From contig DAHVAR010000257.1 of the NCBI GenBank assembly GCA_027314515.1, forward strand, positions 1 through 43,391: 43,391 nucleotides of DNA. The letters are read 5' to 3'. The notes below the pieces were generated by a model. That model saw only the letters and a program-made list of their open reading frames with translations, had not been told where the DNA came from and did not search any database. The translations under genes were made by a program, and so were the position numbers. Below are positions 1 to 7,530 of the stretch, piece by piece. The stretch comes from Actinomycetota bacterium (GTDB taxonomy: Bacteria; Actinomycetota; Actinomycetes; Streptosporangiales; Streptosporangiaceae). Position 1 is the first letter of the stretch, and each line of letters starts with the position of its first letter.

Positions 1-1493
1 TTCGCGTTCTTGTAGTCGGCGCTGCCGGGCAGCACGATTCCCGGCACTCGCGCGTTGCGCTGCCAGCTCGGGCTGGCCCACGACTGGGAAATGCCGCCGC
101 CTCCGGCACCATACTCGGCGCCGTCGTTCCACACCTGCTCCTGCGGAGGCTGGGTAGTGGCGTTGTTGATGGTGGTGCCGCCGACTGAGACCACGTACGG
201 CTGGCTGGCCGGGTCGAGTACTGACAGCGGGTTCTGCCCGGTCGGCGGTGCGGGCGCGCGGAACTCGTTGCATGCGTCGCTACCGGTGTCGCCCGCGGCC
301 GCGAACATCGTCTGGCCCTGGGCCGCCGCCTGCTGGAAGAGCTCGTTCTCGGCCTGCTGCAAGCCCGGTTCGCCGAGTTGCACGGCTTGCTCGCAGAGGC
401 CCCAGCTCGACGTGATGACCTGGTCCTTGTCGCTGTTGATGATCGCCGCGTACTCGTCGAGGCCGCCAGTGGTGGTGTTAGGCGCCTGGTACACGTCGAT
501 GTTCGCACCAGGTGCCATCGCGGAAACATCCTGGATGTCGAGTACCGCCTCGCCGCTCCCGGCGCCAGCGGGCTGGCCGCCGTCGACGCTGATCACGTGC
601 AGGCGCTTGGACATCTGCCCGGCAGCGGTGGCGCCGAAATAGCAGGTGTCGAACGTCATGATGTCCGAGCGCAGGAACGGCTCAAGCTCGTAGACGGCGA
701 TGTTCTGCCCCTGGCCGAGGTCGCCGGCGCTGTACACGCCGAACGCGCCGTACGCCCGGGCGATCTCGTCATCGGTGAGGCCGCCAAATTGCTGCGCTGC
801 GGCCTGCGCCGCTGGGCATGCATCAGGTGCGCCGGGCGGGAACGTCACGCTACTGCGCGGCGCCGCCTTGGCTGCCGGGTGACCTGACTTCGCGCCGCGG
901 ACGATCGGAACGGCCTGGGCGTGCACCAGGTTGTCCAGGCCGATGACTGCGCTGACCTTGGCTGCGATCGACGACGGCACCTTGATGGCACCTGTCGTTG
1001 CCTGTCCCGTCGCTCCGTTCGCGAGCCGGTATGTCGCCAGGCCGGTGCTGAACGCCTTCTCGACTTGCTGTGCCGAGCCCTTGAACCCGACCAGCAGGCG
1101 GTCGCCGGCCACGTTCGTCACCTGGAGGCCGTCAGCCTGAAGCTGCGACCGCACGGCCGCGATCGTGGCCTGCGTCGGGCCGAACCGCCTCCCGAACGCG
1201 CCGGCCGGCAGATAGTGGTGGAACTCCGGCGAACGTGGAGTGGTGACCTGACTAATGAAGTTCGTCAGAGCCACTGCGTTGCGCGGCTGAAGGACGACCG
1301 TACCCTCGATGGTCGCGGTGGACTTCACCGTGCCGATCCGTCTAGCGCCCGCGGGCACGCGCGGTGCTGACGTGACCGGGATCAGGGTTGGCTTACTTGC
1401 TGTGGCTGCCGCTGAGGCTACAGCGGCAGGCCCTACCAGGAACAGTGCCGTCGACATCGACGCCACTGCACCCGCTACGACGAAGCGTTTCAT
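1..1493 (-). CDS. Secreted S53 peptidase (sedolisin/kumamolisin type), 3' end beyond the window
   Basis: The minus frame is open from the ATG at 1493 to the window edge, giving 497 codons. A GGAGAG ribosome binding site lies at 1497-1502. Residues 1-30 form a signal peptide with a basic MKR start and an Ala-rich core. Residues about 60-210 match the pro-kumamolisin activation domain, including the stretch SPEFHHYLPAGAFGRRFGP. The catalytic domain shows the sedolisin Glu/Asp pair at E315 and D319 (EAVLD) and the oxyanion Asp at D402 (AAAGDTGS). The 87-residue E-to-D spacing matches kumamolisin. The catalytic Ser, expected about 115 residues after D402, lies outside the window. The family consists of secreted, self-processed acid peptidases that degrade proteins outside the cell. 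The 299 bases upstream (1494-1792) hold no convincing gene. Confidence 0.93.
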   Translation of the reverse strand, partial: MKRFVVAGAVASMSTALFLVGPAAVASAAATASKPTLIPVTSAPRVPAGARRIGTVKSTATIEGTVVLQPRNAVALTNFISQVTTPRSPEFHHYLPAGAFGRRFGPTQATIAAVRSQLQADGLQVTNVAGDRLLVGFKGSAQQVEKAFSTGLATYRLANGATGQATTGAIKVPSSIAAKVSAVIGLDNLVHAQAVPIVRGAKSGHPAAKAAPRSSVTFPPGAPDACPAAQAAAQQFGGLTDDEIARAYGAFGVYSAGDLGQGQNIAVYELEPFLRSDIMTFDTCYFGATAAGQMSKRLHVISVDGGQPAGAGSGEAVLDIQDVSAMAPGANIDVYQAPNTTTGGLDEYAAIINSDKDQVITSSWGLCEQAVQLGEPGLQQAENELFQQAAAQGQTMFAAAGDTGSDACNEFRAPAPPTGQNPLSVLDPASQPYVVSVGGTTINNATTQPPQEQVWNDGAEYGAGGGGISQSWASPSWQRNARVPGIVLPGSADYKNA

Positions 1494-1792
1494 CCGCTCT
1501 CCAGCAGAATGGGCATTAGTGACCACGCTGGACGTTACTGATGCGGCGGATGAAACACAAGCAAAAGTTGATTACGATGCGATAGCCGGATTCGATAGTT
1601 ACGTCCCGTTTTCAGCCCGGTGCGTCGTTGACGGCCGTTTACAGAGTTGGCTGTCCCGGTAACCGCAGGTGTGCGTCTGCCGATCCGGTAATGCCAGGCA
1701 AGTGCATTCGCTTGCCCTGCGCCAGCAGTCTTCGCCCGGTCGCTCGCAGACCTCCGTGCCGTGACTCTGCGGGCCTGGCGAATTTCGATGCC

Positions 1793-2287
1793 TCACGCCA
1801 GCGAGCGTGCGACTTGCTCGAGACGGTTCATCGACTCCTGCATGCCACCCTCCATGCCCGAGTTGACATGCGCATCGCGGTTTTCCTTGCTTTGATGCCG
1901 CACGAGAATTGACAGGGTGGTGCGGCCGTCATGCTCGGTGAATGTCGCCGTGCTCACCGCCCCGGCGCTGGGCATGCCCTCGAAGACCTCAGTCGAGACG
2001 ATGCGCTCGCCCGGCGCGATCTCTTGGTACTCGCCGTGGAACGCGACCTCGAACCCGCCGTTCGCGGTCATCACATACCGCCATCGGCCGCCAGGGCGGA
2101 GGTCCACCTCGGCCGAGGTAACAGTGCCCCGATCCCCGCCCCACCATTGCTTGATCAGTTCCGGCGTCGTCCACGCCCGGTAGACCAGGTGCCGAGGCGC
2201 ATCGAATTCCGTGGTGATCAGTATCTCGGTGTCCGTCGGAAGCGTCACCACGGCGCGGCCGCTACTTGTCATCGTCATCTCCGTCAT
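1793..2287 (-). CDS. SRPBCC/AHSA1-family protein
   Basis: This 164-residue protein has the AHSA1-type START-like fold signature. ITTEFDAPRHLVYRAWTTPE comes near the N-terminus, then WWGG, a RPGGRWRY strand, GEYQEIAPGERI and a C-terminal helix GMEGGMQESMNRLEQV. Such proteins have a hydrophobic cavity and often bind a small ligand or act as the partner of an ArsR regulator; the ligand cannot be read from sequence. The start at 2287 overlaps the upstream ArsR gene by 26 bases. In-frame ATGs at 2278 and 2272 would shorten the overlap. The overlap implies one transcript and translational coupling with the repressor. Confidence 0.9.
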   Translation of the reverse strand: MTEMTMTSSGRAVVTLPTDTEILITTEFDAPRHLVYRAWTTPELIKQWWGGDRGTVTSAEVDLRPGGRWRYVMTANGGFEVAFHGEYQEIAPGERIVSTEVFEGMPSAGAVSTATFTEHDGRTTLSILVRHQSKENRDAHVNSGMEGGMQESMNRLEQVARSLA

Positions 2288-2630
2288 AGGTATTCTCGGC
2301 GGTCGCCTGCTTTAGCTCCGCCAGCACGACATCCATCCGGGCGAAGCGCTCGGACCACAGTTCCTCGAAGTCCTTCACCCAGTCGTAAATCGGCTTGAGC
2401 GCGGCACCGTTGAGCCGGTACAGCCGCTGCCGTCCGGCGTCCCGCGCCGCAACGAGCCCTACCTCGCGCAGCACTCGCAGGTGCTTGGAGACCAGCGGTT
2501 GCGGCAGGCCGAGCAGGTCGACGAGCTCGCTGACCGAGCACTCCCCGGCAGCGACGGCGTCGATTATCTGCCGCCGCCGCGGCTCGGCCACGGCGTTGAA
2601 AGCATCGGTTGTCGTCGCGGCCCGCGCCAT
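2262..2630 (-). CDS. ArsR-family winged-helix transcriptional regulator
   Basis: The 122-residue protein opens with FNAVAEPRRRQIIDAV, continues with the recognition helix region LPQPLVSKHLRVLREVGLV and a wing RDAGRQRLYRL. This is the typical layout of ArsR regulators paired with SRPBCC proteins. No metal-binding CxC or CVC motif is present, so metal sensing is unlikely. It is the first gene of a two-gene minus-strand operon, and its acidic C-terminus (DGDDDDK) overlaps the SRPBCC start. A palindrome just upstream of its ATG suggests autorepression. Confidence 0.92.
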   Translation of the reverse strand: MARAATTTDAFNAVAEPRRRQIIDAVAAGECSVSELVDLLGLPQPLVSKHLRVLREVGLVAARDAGRQRLYRLNGAALKPIYDWVKDFEELWSERFARMDVVLAELKQATAENTYDGDDDDK

Positions 2631-2638
2631 GCAGATAT

Positions 2639-2652
2639 CATATGCCTATATG
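2639..2652. promoter_or_regulatory. Putative ArsR operator
   Basis: CATAT and ATATG form a perfect 5-base inverted repeat around a 4-base centre, 8 bases upstream of the ArsR start codon. A GATATC palindrome (2634-2639) abuts it. The AT-rich palindrome stands out in this GC-rich sequence and sits where an autorepressor would block transcription. Binding by this ArsR is inference. Confidence 0.45.
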
Positions 2653-2726
2653 GGAATGTGTCAAGCGAGCCATGCAAGCGAGCCGACCGGTCGTGGTCTA
2701 CGTCAGCTGGGCTGGGGCAGCCGGAC

Positions 2727-5471
2727 TCAGCCGGCCAGGCCGCTGCCAGCCGACGGCCCGGACGTCGTGAGCGCAGGCTCGGCCGCCACGGCGGCTCCGG
2801 CCACGCAGCGCTCGGCTTCCGGCCATGGCGTTGCGCCGACTGCGGTGAGCGCATCCGTGGCCAGCGCCAGTTTCTCGTACAGGAACAGCACGGGCTCGCC
2901 AGCCGCGAGCTCGACCGCCGCGCGCAGTGCGTCCGCCGGATTCTCCGCCATCGCGCACCGGATTCCCGGCCGGGCCGACCGTAGCGCGGAGCCGATGAGC
3001 TCTTGCATCTCCCCGGTGGGCCGCCCTCGCTTATCGCTGTCCTCGTACAGCACGACGGTGCCGAACCAGGCAGCGATCGCCTCTGCAGTCTGCACCAGCA
3101 AGTCGTCGCGCCGGTCGCCGGGCAGCGTCACCGCCGCGACCGGGAGGCCGCCGAAGGCCCCGGCGACGAAGCGGCCGGTCGCCTCCAGGGCTGCCGCATT
3201 GTGGCCGTAGTCGACGATAACTGGGCTGGAGCCGGCCCGGTAAATGGCGCCGCGGCCAGGGTTATCCGCACCAGGCCGGAAAGCCGTGAGCCCGCGCCTG
3301 ACGTCTGTGATGCTGAGCCCGGCAGCCCTGGCGGCAGCGACCGAGGCCAGCGCATTGGCTACTACGTGTGCCGCACGGCCGCCAAAGGCGCCTGGCAGGT
3401 CGGCTACGGTAAGCAGCGAGCGGCGTTCACCGTGCTCGGTCTCGGTGAGCTGACCGCCGATTACCTCATAGCAGCCGCCGCCTGCTGCCTTGTGCCGCGC
3501 GATGATCTCATTGCCAGGCGTCAGGCTGAAGTACCTGATCACCGGTGCGTGCACCAGCACGGCTGGCCGGCTCGCCAGCGCGGCGGTGGCAGGGTCGTCG
3601 GCATTGAGAACGACCGACCCGCCGTCCCGGATCTCCTCCGCGACCAGCGACTTGACGTGAATGAGCTCCTCAAGGCTGTCGATGCCGTCGTCGCCGAGGT
3701 GGTCGGCGGTGATGTTCGTGACGACGGCGACGTCAGCCTGGTCGTAGCCAAGCCCGCGGCGGACGATGCCGCCGCGCGCGGTCTCCAGGACAGCCGCCTC
3801 GACCGTCGGATCATCGAGCACCGTCTCGGCCGACCGCGGCCCGGACGCGTCGCCGGCGTAGACCAGCTCACCGCCGATATAGACGCCGTCGGTGCAGGCC
3901 ATGCCGACCCGCATGCCCGCCTGCCGGAGCAGCGCGCCGATAAGCCGGACGGTCGTGGTCTTGCCGTTGGTGCCGGTGACCGACAGCACCGGAATGCGCG
4001 CGGCCACGCCCGGCGGGTACAGGCTCTCGACGACAGCCGACGCGACGTCCCTTCGGGTGCCCTCCCTCGGGGACAGATGCATTCGCAGCCCTGGGCAGGC
4101 GTTGAGCTCGAGCACGGCGCATGGCTGGGCCTGGCGGGCGCCGAAGCGATCGCGCAGCGGCGCCGCGATGTCGGCCAGCCGCACGTCGATCCCGCAGATG
4201 TCAAGGCCGGCCACCGCGGCTGCGCGGCGGCACATGTCCGCAACTTCGGGGTGCACAAGGTCGGTGACATCCTTGCTGGTCCCGCCGGTAGACAGGTTGC
4301 CATTGCGGCGAAGCGTCACCACCTGGCCATCGGCAGGAACCGAACGGTCGTCAAGGCCCAGTGAGTGCAGCTGGCTGAGCGCGTCGGCGTCAAGCTCGAT
4401 CCTGGTGAGCTCCCGCGAGTGACCCTGGCCGCGGCGCAGGTCGGCGTTGGCCGCGGCTACCAGCTGGCCGATGGTCTGGGCGCCGTCGCCGGTCACCGCT
4501 GCCGGGCAAAGCTGCGCCGCGGCGACCATCCGGCCATCGATGACCAGGACCCGGTAGTCGATGCCCGGCACGAGCACCTCGACCAGCACGGTCGCACTGA
4601 CAGCCGACGCCTTTGCGTAAGCCGCCGCGGCCTCCGCCGCGGTGCGCACGCCGATCGTGAGGTTGGCGCCCTGGCAGCCGCCCAGCGGCTTGACAACGAC
4701 CGGGCCGCCGAGTTCGGCGAGCGCCGCCGCTGCCTGATCGGCGGTACTCGCCACGACGCCAGCCGCGACCGGGATCCCGGCCGCGGCAAGCAACTGCTTC
4801 GTCAGCTCCTTGTCTGCCGCGATGTCGGCGCCTACGGCAGAGGTCTGGCTGGTCAGCGCGGCGCATACAAGCTTGCGATGACGGCCGTAGCCGAGCCGCA
4901 GCAGGCTCCGGCCCCCCACCCGGCGGACCGGGATGCCGCGCTGCCTGGCCGCCGACGCTATCGCCGCGGTACTCACTCCGAGCCGCTCCCGCTCGCAGGA
5001 TTGCCCGATCCGCTCCAGTTCCGCGGTGAGCCGGAGCGGAGTTCGCCCGCCGAGCACGTCATGCACGACGTCGACGGCGAGCCCCAGCAGGTCGCCGGGC
5101 ACCGCCGAGCCCGCGGGCTCGTCCCTCGGGCACTCGGTCATCACGTCGTAACGGCCGTCAGCGCCCGCCCACATGGTCCGGCCGAGGTGCACTTCGCGCC
5201 CGGCCAGGCTGGACAACTCCAGTTCCACATGCTCGGCAACGTGACCGAAGTAAGTACCGCGGGCCATGGCATCGAGGAATCCGCCGCGCCGCCCGGCGGC
5301 GCAGTGGTGATCTGCCAGCCCGGCCAGCAGCGCCGTGAGCCTGGCCGCGAAGCCGGCGAAGTCCGTGGTTTCCTTGCCGGTCAGCTCATCAAGCTCCAGC
5401 CTGGCGATGGTCACCGGGCCGGCGCTGAAGACGTTCGGCCCGCTGAGGTAGCGCACGTCAATGAGTCTCAC
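2727..5471 (-). CDS. cphA: Cyanophycin synthetase
   Basis: This 914-residue enzyme polymerises L-aspartate and L-arginine into cyanophycin (multi-L-arginyl-poly-L-aspartate) using ATP, in the cytoplasm. Three parts are visible. The N-terminal domain covers residues 1-160. An ATP-grasp domain spans about 210-490, with KPLGGCQGANLTIGV at 271-285 and the family motif ELNACPGLRMH at about 465. A Mur-ligase-like domain carries the P-loop GTNGKTTT at 500-507, ARGGI, NITADHLGDDGI and a C-terminal VIDYGHN motif. Length and domain order are those of CphA1-type synthetases. The Ala/Gly/Pro-rich last 30 residues look dispensable. It lies 24 bases downstream of cyanophycinase on the same strand, so the two are almost certainly cotranscribed. 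Confidence 0.96.
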   Translation of the reverse strand: MRLIDVRYLSGPNVFSAGPVTIARLELDELTGKETTDFAGFAARLTALLAGLADHHCAAGRRGGFLDAMARGTYFGHVAEHVELELSSLAGREVHLGRTMWAGADGRYDVMTECPRDEPAGSAVPGDLLGLAVDVVHDVLGGRTPLRLTAELERIGQSCERERLGVSTAAIASAARQRGIPVRRVGGRSLLRLGYGRHRKLVCAALTSQTSAVGADIAADKELTKQLLAAAGIPVAAGVVASTADQAAAALAELGGPVVVKPLGGCQGANLTIGVRTAAEAAAAYAKASAVSATVLVEVLVPGIDYRVLVIDGRMVAAAQLCPAAVTGDGAQTIGQLVAAANADLRRGQGHSRELTRIELDADALSQLHSLGLDDRSVPADGQVVTLRRNGNLSTGGTSKDVTDLVHPEVADMCRRAAAVAGLDICGIDVRLADIAAPLRDRFGARQAQPCAVLELNACPGLRMHLSPREGTRRDVASAVVESLYPPGVAARIPVLSVTGTNGKTTTVRLIGALLRQAGMRVGMACTDGVYIGGELVYAGDASGPRSAETVLDDPTVEAAVLETARGGIVRRGLGYDQADVAVVTNITADHLGDDGIDSLEELIHVKSLVAEEIRDGGSVVLNADDPATAALASRPAVLVHAPVIRYFSLTPGNEIIARHKAAGGGCYEVIGGQLTETEHGERRSLLTVADLPGAFGGRAAHVVANALASVAAARAAGLSITDVRRGLTAFRPGADNPGRGAIYRAGSSPVIVDYGHNAAALEATGRFVAGAFGGLPVAAVTLPGDRRDDLLVQTAEAIAAWFGTVVLYEDSDKRGRPTGEMQELIGSALRSARPGIRCAMAENPADALRAAVELAAGEPVLFLYEKLALATDALTAVGATPWPEAERCVAGAAVAAEPALTTSGPSAGSGLAG

Positions 5472-5495
5472 GGCATCCCGGTCCGTATCTGCGAG

Positions 5496-6341
5496 TCAGT
5501 GCCTGCTGTGCGCGGGCCCGATCGCCGGACTCCGCGAACCGAAGTCGAAGAGGCAGCCGTCGGGCAGCAGGTGCAGCCGGAGGCCGAACAGCGTGATGGG
5601 GTCGCCGCCGTCGGCCGCGTGCACGACGGTGGCGTCCTTGGCGTCGACCACGGTTGCCACGCCTGCGCCGATCACCTCGAACCGGTCGCCCTCGATCAGC
5701 ACGCCGGTGTTCTCGTCGAGGCCGATGCCCAGGTGCTCAGGATCTCCGGCGACGGCGCTGAGCAGCCGGGGCAGCCGCCTGCGCTCGGCGAAGTGCATAT
5801 CGATCAGGGCGTGCGGTACCAGCCCGAGGCCGGGTCCGGTCTGCACCGCCGCAGCCGACACGTCGGGCCCGGCGCCGCCAAGAATCATGGTGCCGCCCAT
5901 CGCGGTGGCACCGGCACTGGTGCCGCCGGCCACCAGCCCCTCTGCCAGCCGTTGCGAGATGAGGCTGATGATGCGTGAGCCGACTAGCGTTCGCAGCTTG
6001 GCCTGGTCCCCGCCGCTGAAGAAGACGCCGGTGGCGGTGCGAAGCAGTCCGGCCGCTCTGTCGCCGTCGGCGTCGTCACGACCGCGAAGTCTCAGCTCGC
6101 TGATCTGCTCAACGCCAAGCTTGCGGAACACCCGCTCGTAGGCGTCGAGTACCTCTTCCGGCACCCCGCTGGCGGTCGTTATCAGCACCAGCCTGGCCTG
6201 GTCGCCGCCGCACAGCTCGACGAACCGCTCCAGCAACCCGGCCCCGCAGCAACGGTCCTCAGCGCCGCCGATGATGAGCAGCCGACCTGGAGATTCCCCG
6301 TCGTCCACGTCCTTCGCCCCGTCCGGACCCGAGCGGTCCAC
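5496..6341 (-). CDS. cphB: Cyanophycinase (peptidase S51)
   Basis: Cyanophycinase cuts cyanophycin to beta-Asp-Arg dipeptides by a serine mechanism, releasing stored nitrogen. The 281-residue protein starts with an acidic extension, then LLIIGGAEDR (about 21-30), the FFSGGDQ motif at 107-113 and the nucleophile elbow GGTSAGA with Ser142. The downstream MHFAERRRLPRLL and GIGLDENTG motifs are also typical. The GTG start at 6341 has a weak ribosome binding site; a GTG at residue 12 is a possible alternative. It precedes cphA on the same strand. Synthesis and breakdown genes in one unit imply regulated storage and remobilisation. No isoaspartyl dipeptidase gene is present in the window. Confidence 0.95.
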   Translation of the reverse strand: MDRSGPDGAKDVDDGESPGRLLIIGGAEDRCCGAGLLERFVELCGGDQARLVLITTASGVPEEVLDAYERVFRKLGVEQISELRLRGRDDADGDRAAGLLRTATGVFFSGGDQAKLRTLVGSRIISLISQRLAEGLVAGGTSAGATAMGGTMILGGAGPDVSAAAVQTGPGLGLVPHALIDMHFAERRRLPRLLSAVAGDPEHLGIGLDENTGVLIEGDRFEVIGAGVATVVDAKDATVVHAADGGDPITLFGLRLHLLPDGCLFDFGSRSPAIGPAHSRH

Positions 6342-6421
6342 GACGCAGTGTTACCCACGGCTACGAAGCGTCAATCAAGCGGTGAGAAGCAGCTCAGCGC
6401 GTGATGTCGGCCACCGAACTG

Positions 6422-7102
6422 TTACCGGGCGCCCGACGGCTGCGGTCCCGACGGCGGGAGGGCAGCGCGGCGCGGCGCGGACCGCGGTCTCGACAGCTCA
6501 TCGGGCAATTGCAGCAGCGGGTTCGTCGCACTCGCGACGACATCCCCGGCGATGTCGATGACCTTACGGCCACGGCTTCGAGCTGCCTCCCTGAGCTGCT
6601 CGAACGCTTGCCGGGGCTTGATCCGGTGCCGCTCGGCGAGTACACCGATGGCCTGCTCGACCCGGATCCGGCTAGCGAGTGCATGCTCCAGTTGACTGAC
6701 CGTGGCGCGAAGCCGTCCCGCCTCGCCTGCAGCCGCGGGCTCACCGGCCGGCTTGGCCGGAGACGCCAGCGCTGTGCCGTTCTCGGCTGCCAGCAGGTCA
6801 GCAAGGACCATGGCGCAGGTCAGGTCGGGCAGGTCTTCGCCGCCGACGCGCCAGCCATATTTCGTGCGCCGCACGACGGCTTCGTCCTGCACGAAAGAGG
6901 CAACCGCCGCGATATCCGGCAAGGTTGCATCGACCATCGCGCTGCGCATGAGGCTCGGCTTCGCCCCATCGCCGGCGGGACCGGCCGCCGCCTGGACGCG
7001 GGGGACTGCCTGCGCCCCGACTGGCTCGGCCGCGCTGCGGCCCAGCGTCATCTGTCCTGCTGACTTGACCGGGCTCGCGTGCCGGCCGCGCTTGCGGGTC
7101 AT
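6422..7102 (-). CDS. ANTAR-domain protein (putative RNA-binding antiterminator)
   Basis: The C-terminal part (about residues 135-190 of 226) is an ANTAR three-helix domain: QLEHALASRIRVEQAIGVLA, then RHRIKPRQAFEQLREAARS and a final helix VIDIAGDVV. ANTAR domains bind paired RNA hairpins and prevent transcription termination; AmiR and NasR are nitrogen-related examples. The N-terminal half is not a recognisable receiver or GAF domain. It contains a conserved-looking patch around residues 50-107 whose role I cannot name. Its ATG overlaps the mycoredoxin stop by four bases (ATGA at 7099-7102), so translation is coupled. It ends 80 bases before cyanophycinase on the same strand, which makes the cyanophycin genes a plausible target. 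Confidence 0.85.
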   Translation of the reverse strand: MTRKRGRHASPVKSAGQMTLGRSAAEPVGAQAVPRVQAAAGPAGDGAKPSLMRSAMVDATLPDIAAVASFVQDEAVVRRTKYGWRVGGEDLPDLTCAMVLADLLAAENGTALASPAKPAGEPAAAGEAGRLRATVSQLEHALASRIRVEQAIGVLAERHRIKPRQAFEQLREAARSRGRKVIDIAGDVVASATNPLLQLPDELSRPRSAPRRAALPPSGPQPSGAR

Positions 7103-7356
7103 CGCGTACCAGCTAGCTCACCCAGGCGCTGCTTAACGTCGGCCATCGACGGGTTGGTAAGCGCGCTGCCATCCGGGAACACGACGGTGGGAACCGTCTG
7201 GCATCCTCCGTTAACTGACATCACGAAGTCGGCCGCGGCGGGGTCTTCCTCGATGTTGACCTCAGTCATCTCGATACCCTCCGCTGCCAGTTGGTTCTTG
7301 AGCCGGCGGCAGAAAGCGCACCACGTCGTGGTGTACATCGTCAGCGACTGCGGCAC
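7099..7356 (-). CDS. mrx1: Mycoredoxin (Mrx1-type glutaredoxin-fold protein)
   Basis: This 85-residue glutaredoxin-like protein has the N-terminal strand LTMYTTTWC and a CAFC active site at residues 13-16. It also carries the cis-Pro segment QTVPTVVF and the GSALTNPS turn. Mycoredoxins reduce mycothiol-protein mixed disulfides in actinobacteria. The gene diverges from uvrD2; from memory Rv3198A (mrx1) and uvrD2 are also neighbours in Mycobacterium, which supports the assignment. The 174 bases between the two genes must hold promoters for both directions. Confidence 0.92.
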   Translation of the reverse strand: MPQSLTMYTTTWCAFCRRLKNQLAAEGIEMTEVNIEEDPAAADFVMSVNGGCQTVPTVVFPDGSALTNPSMADVKQRLGELAGTR

Positions 7357-7530
7357 CTTGGTTCTCCCTCTCCGGCATACTCCCCAACTAAATTTAAGCT
7401 AACGCTGGCGTTGGTCGCGCGCTTCCCGGTTGGTCTAGAGCATAGGAAATGCAAAGCTGGCGCGTCCGGAGAGCGCGGGCACCCTGGCTGTCACCGGGAC
7501 TGACTGACTGACCGAGGAGGGGGACGGCAG

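Noticed and set aside
1599-1912. Small ORFs on both strands upstream of the sedolisin gene
   Set aside because: No ribosome binding sites or recognisable sequence; they overlap the SRPBCC gene end or fill the intergenic gap by chance.
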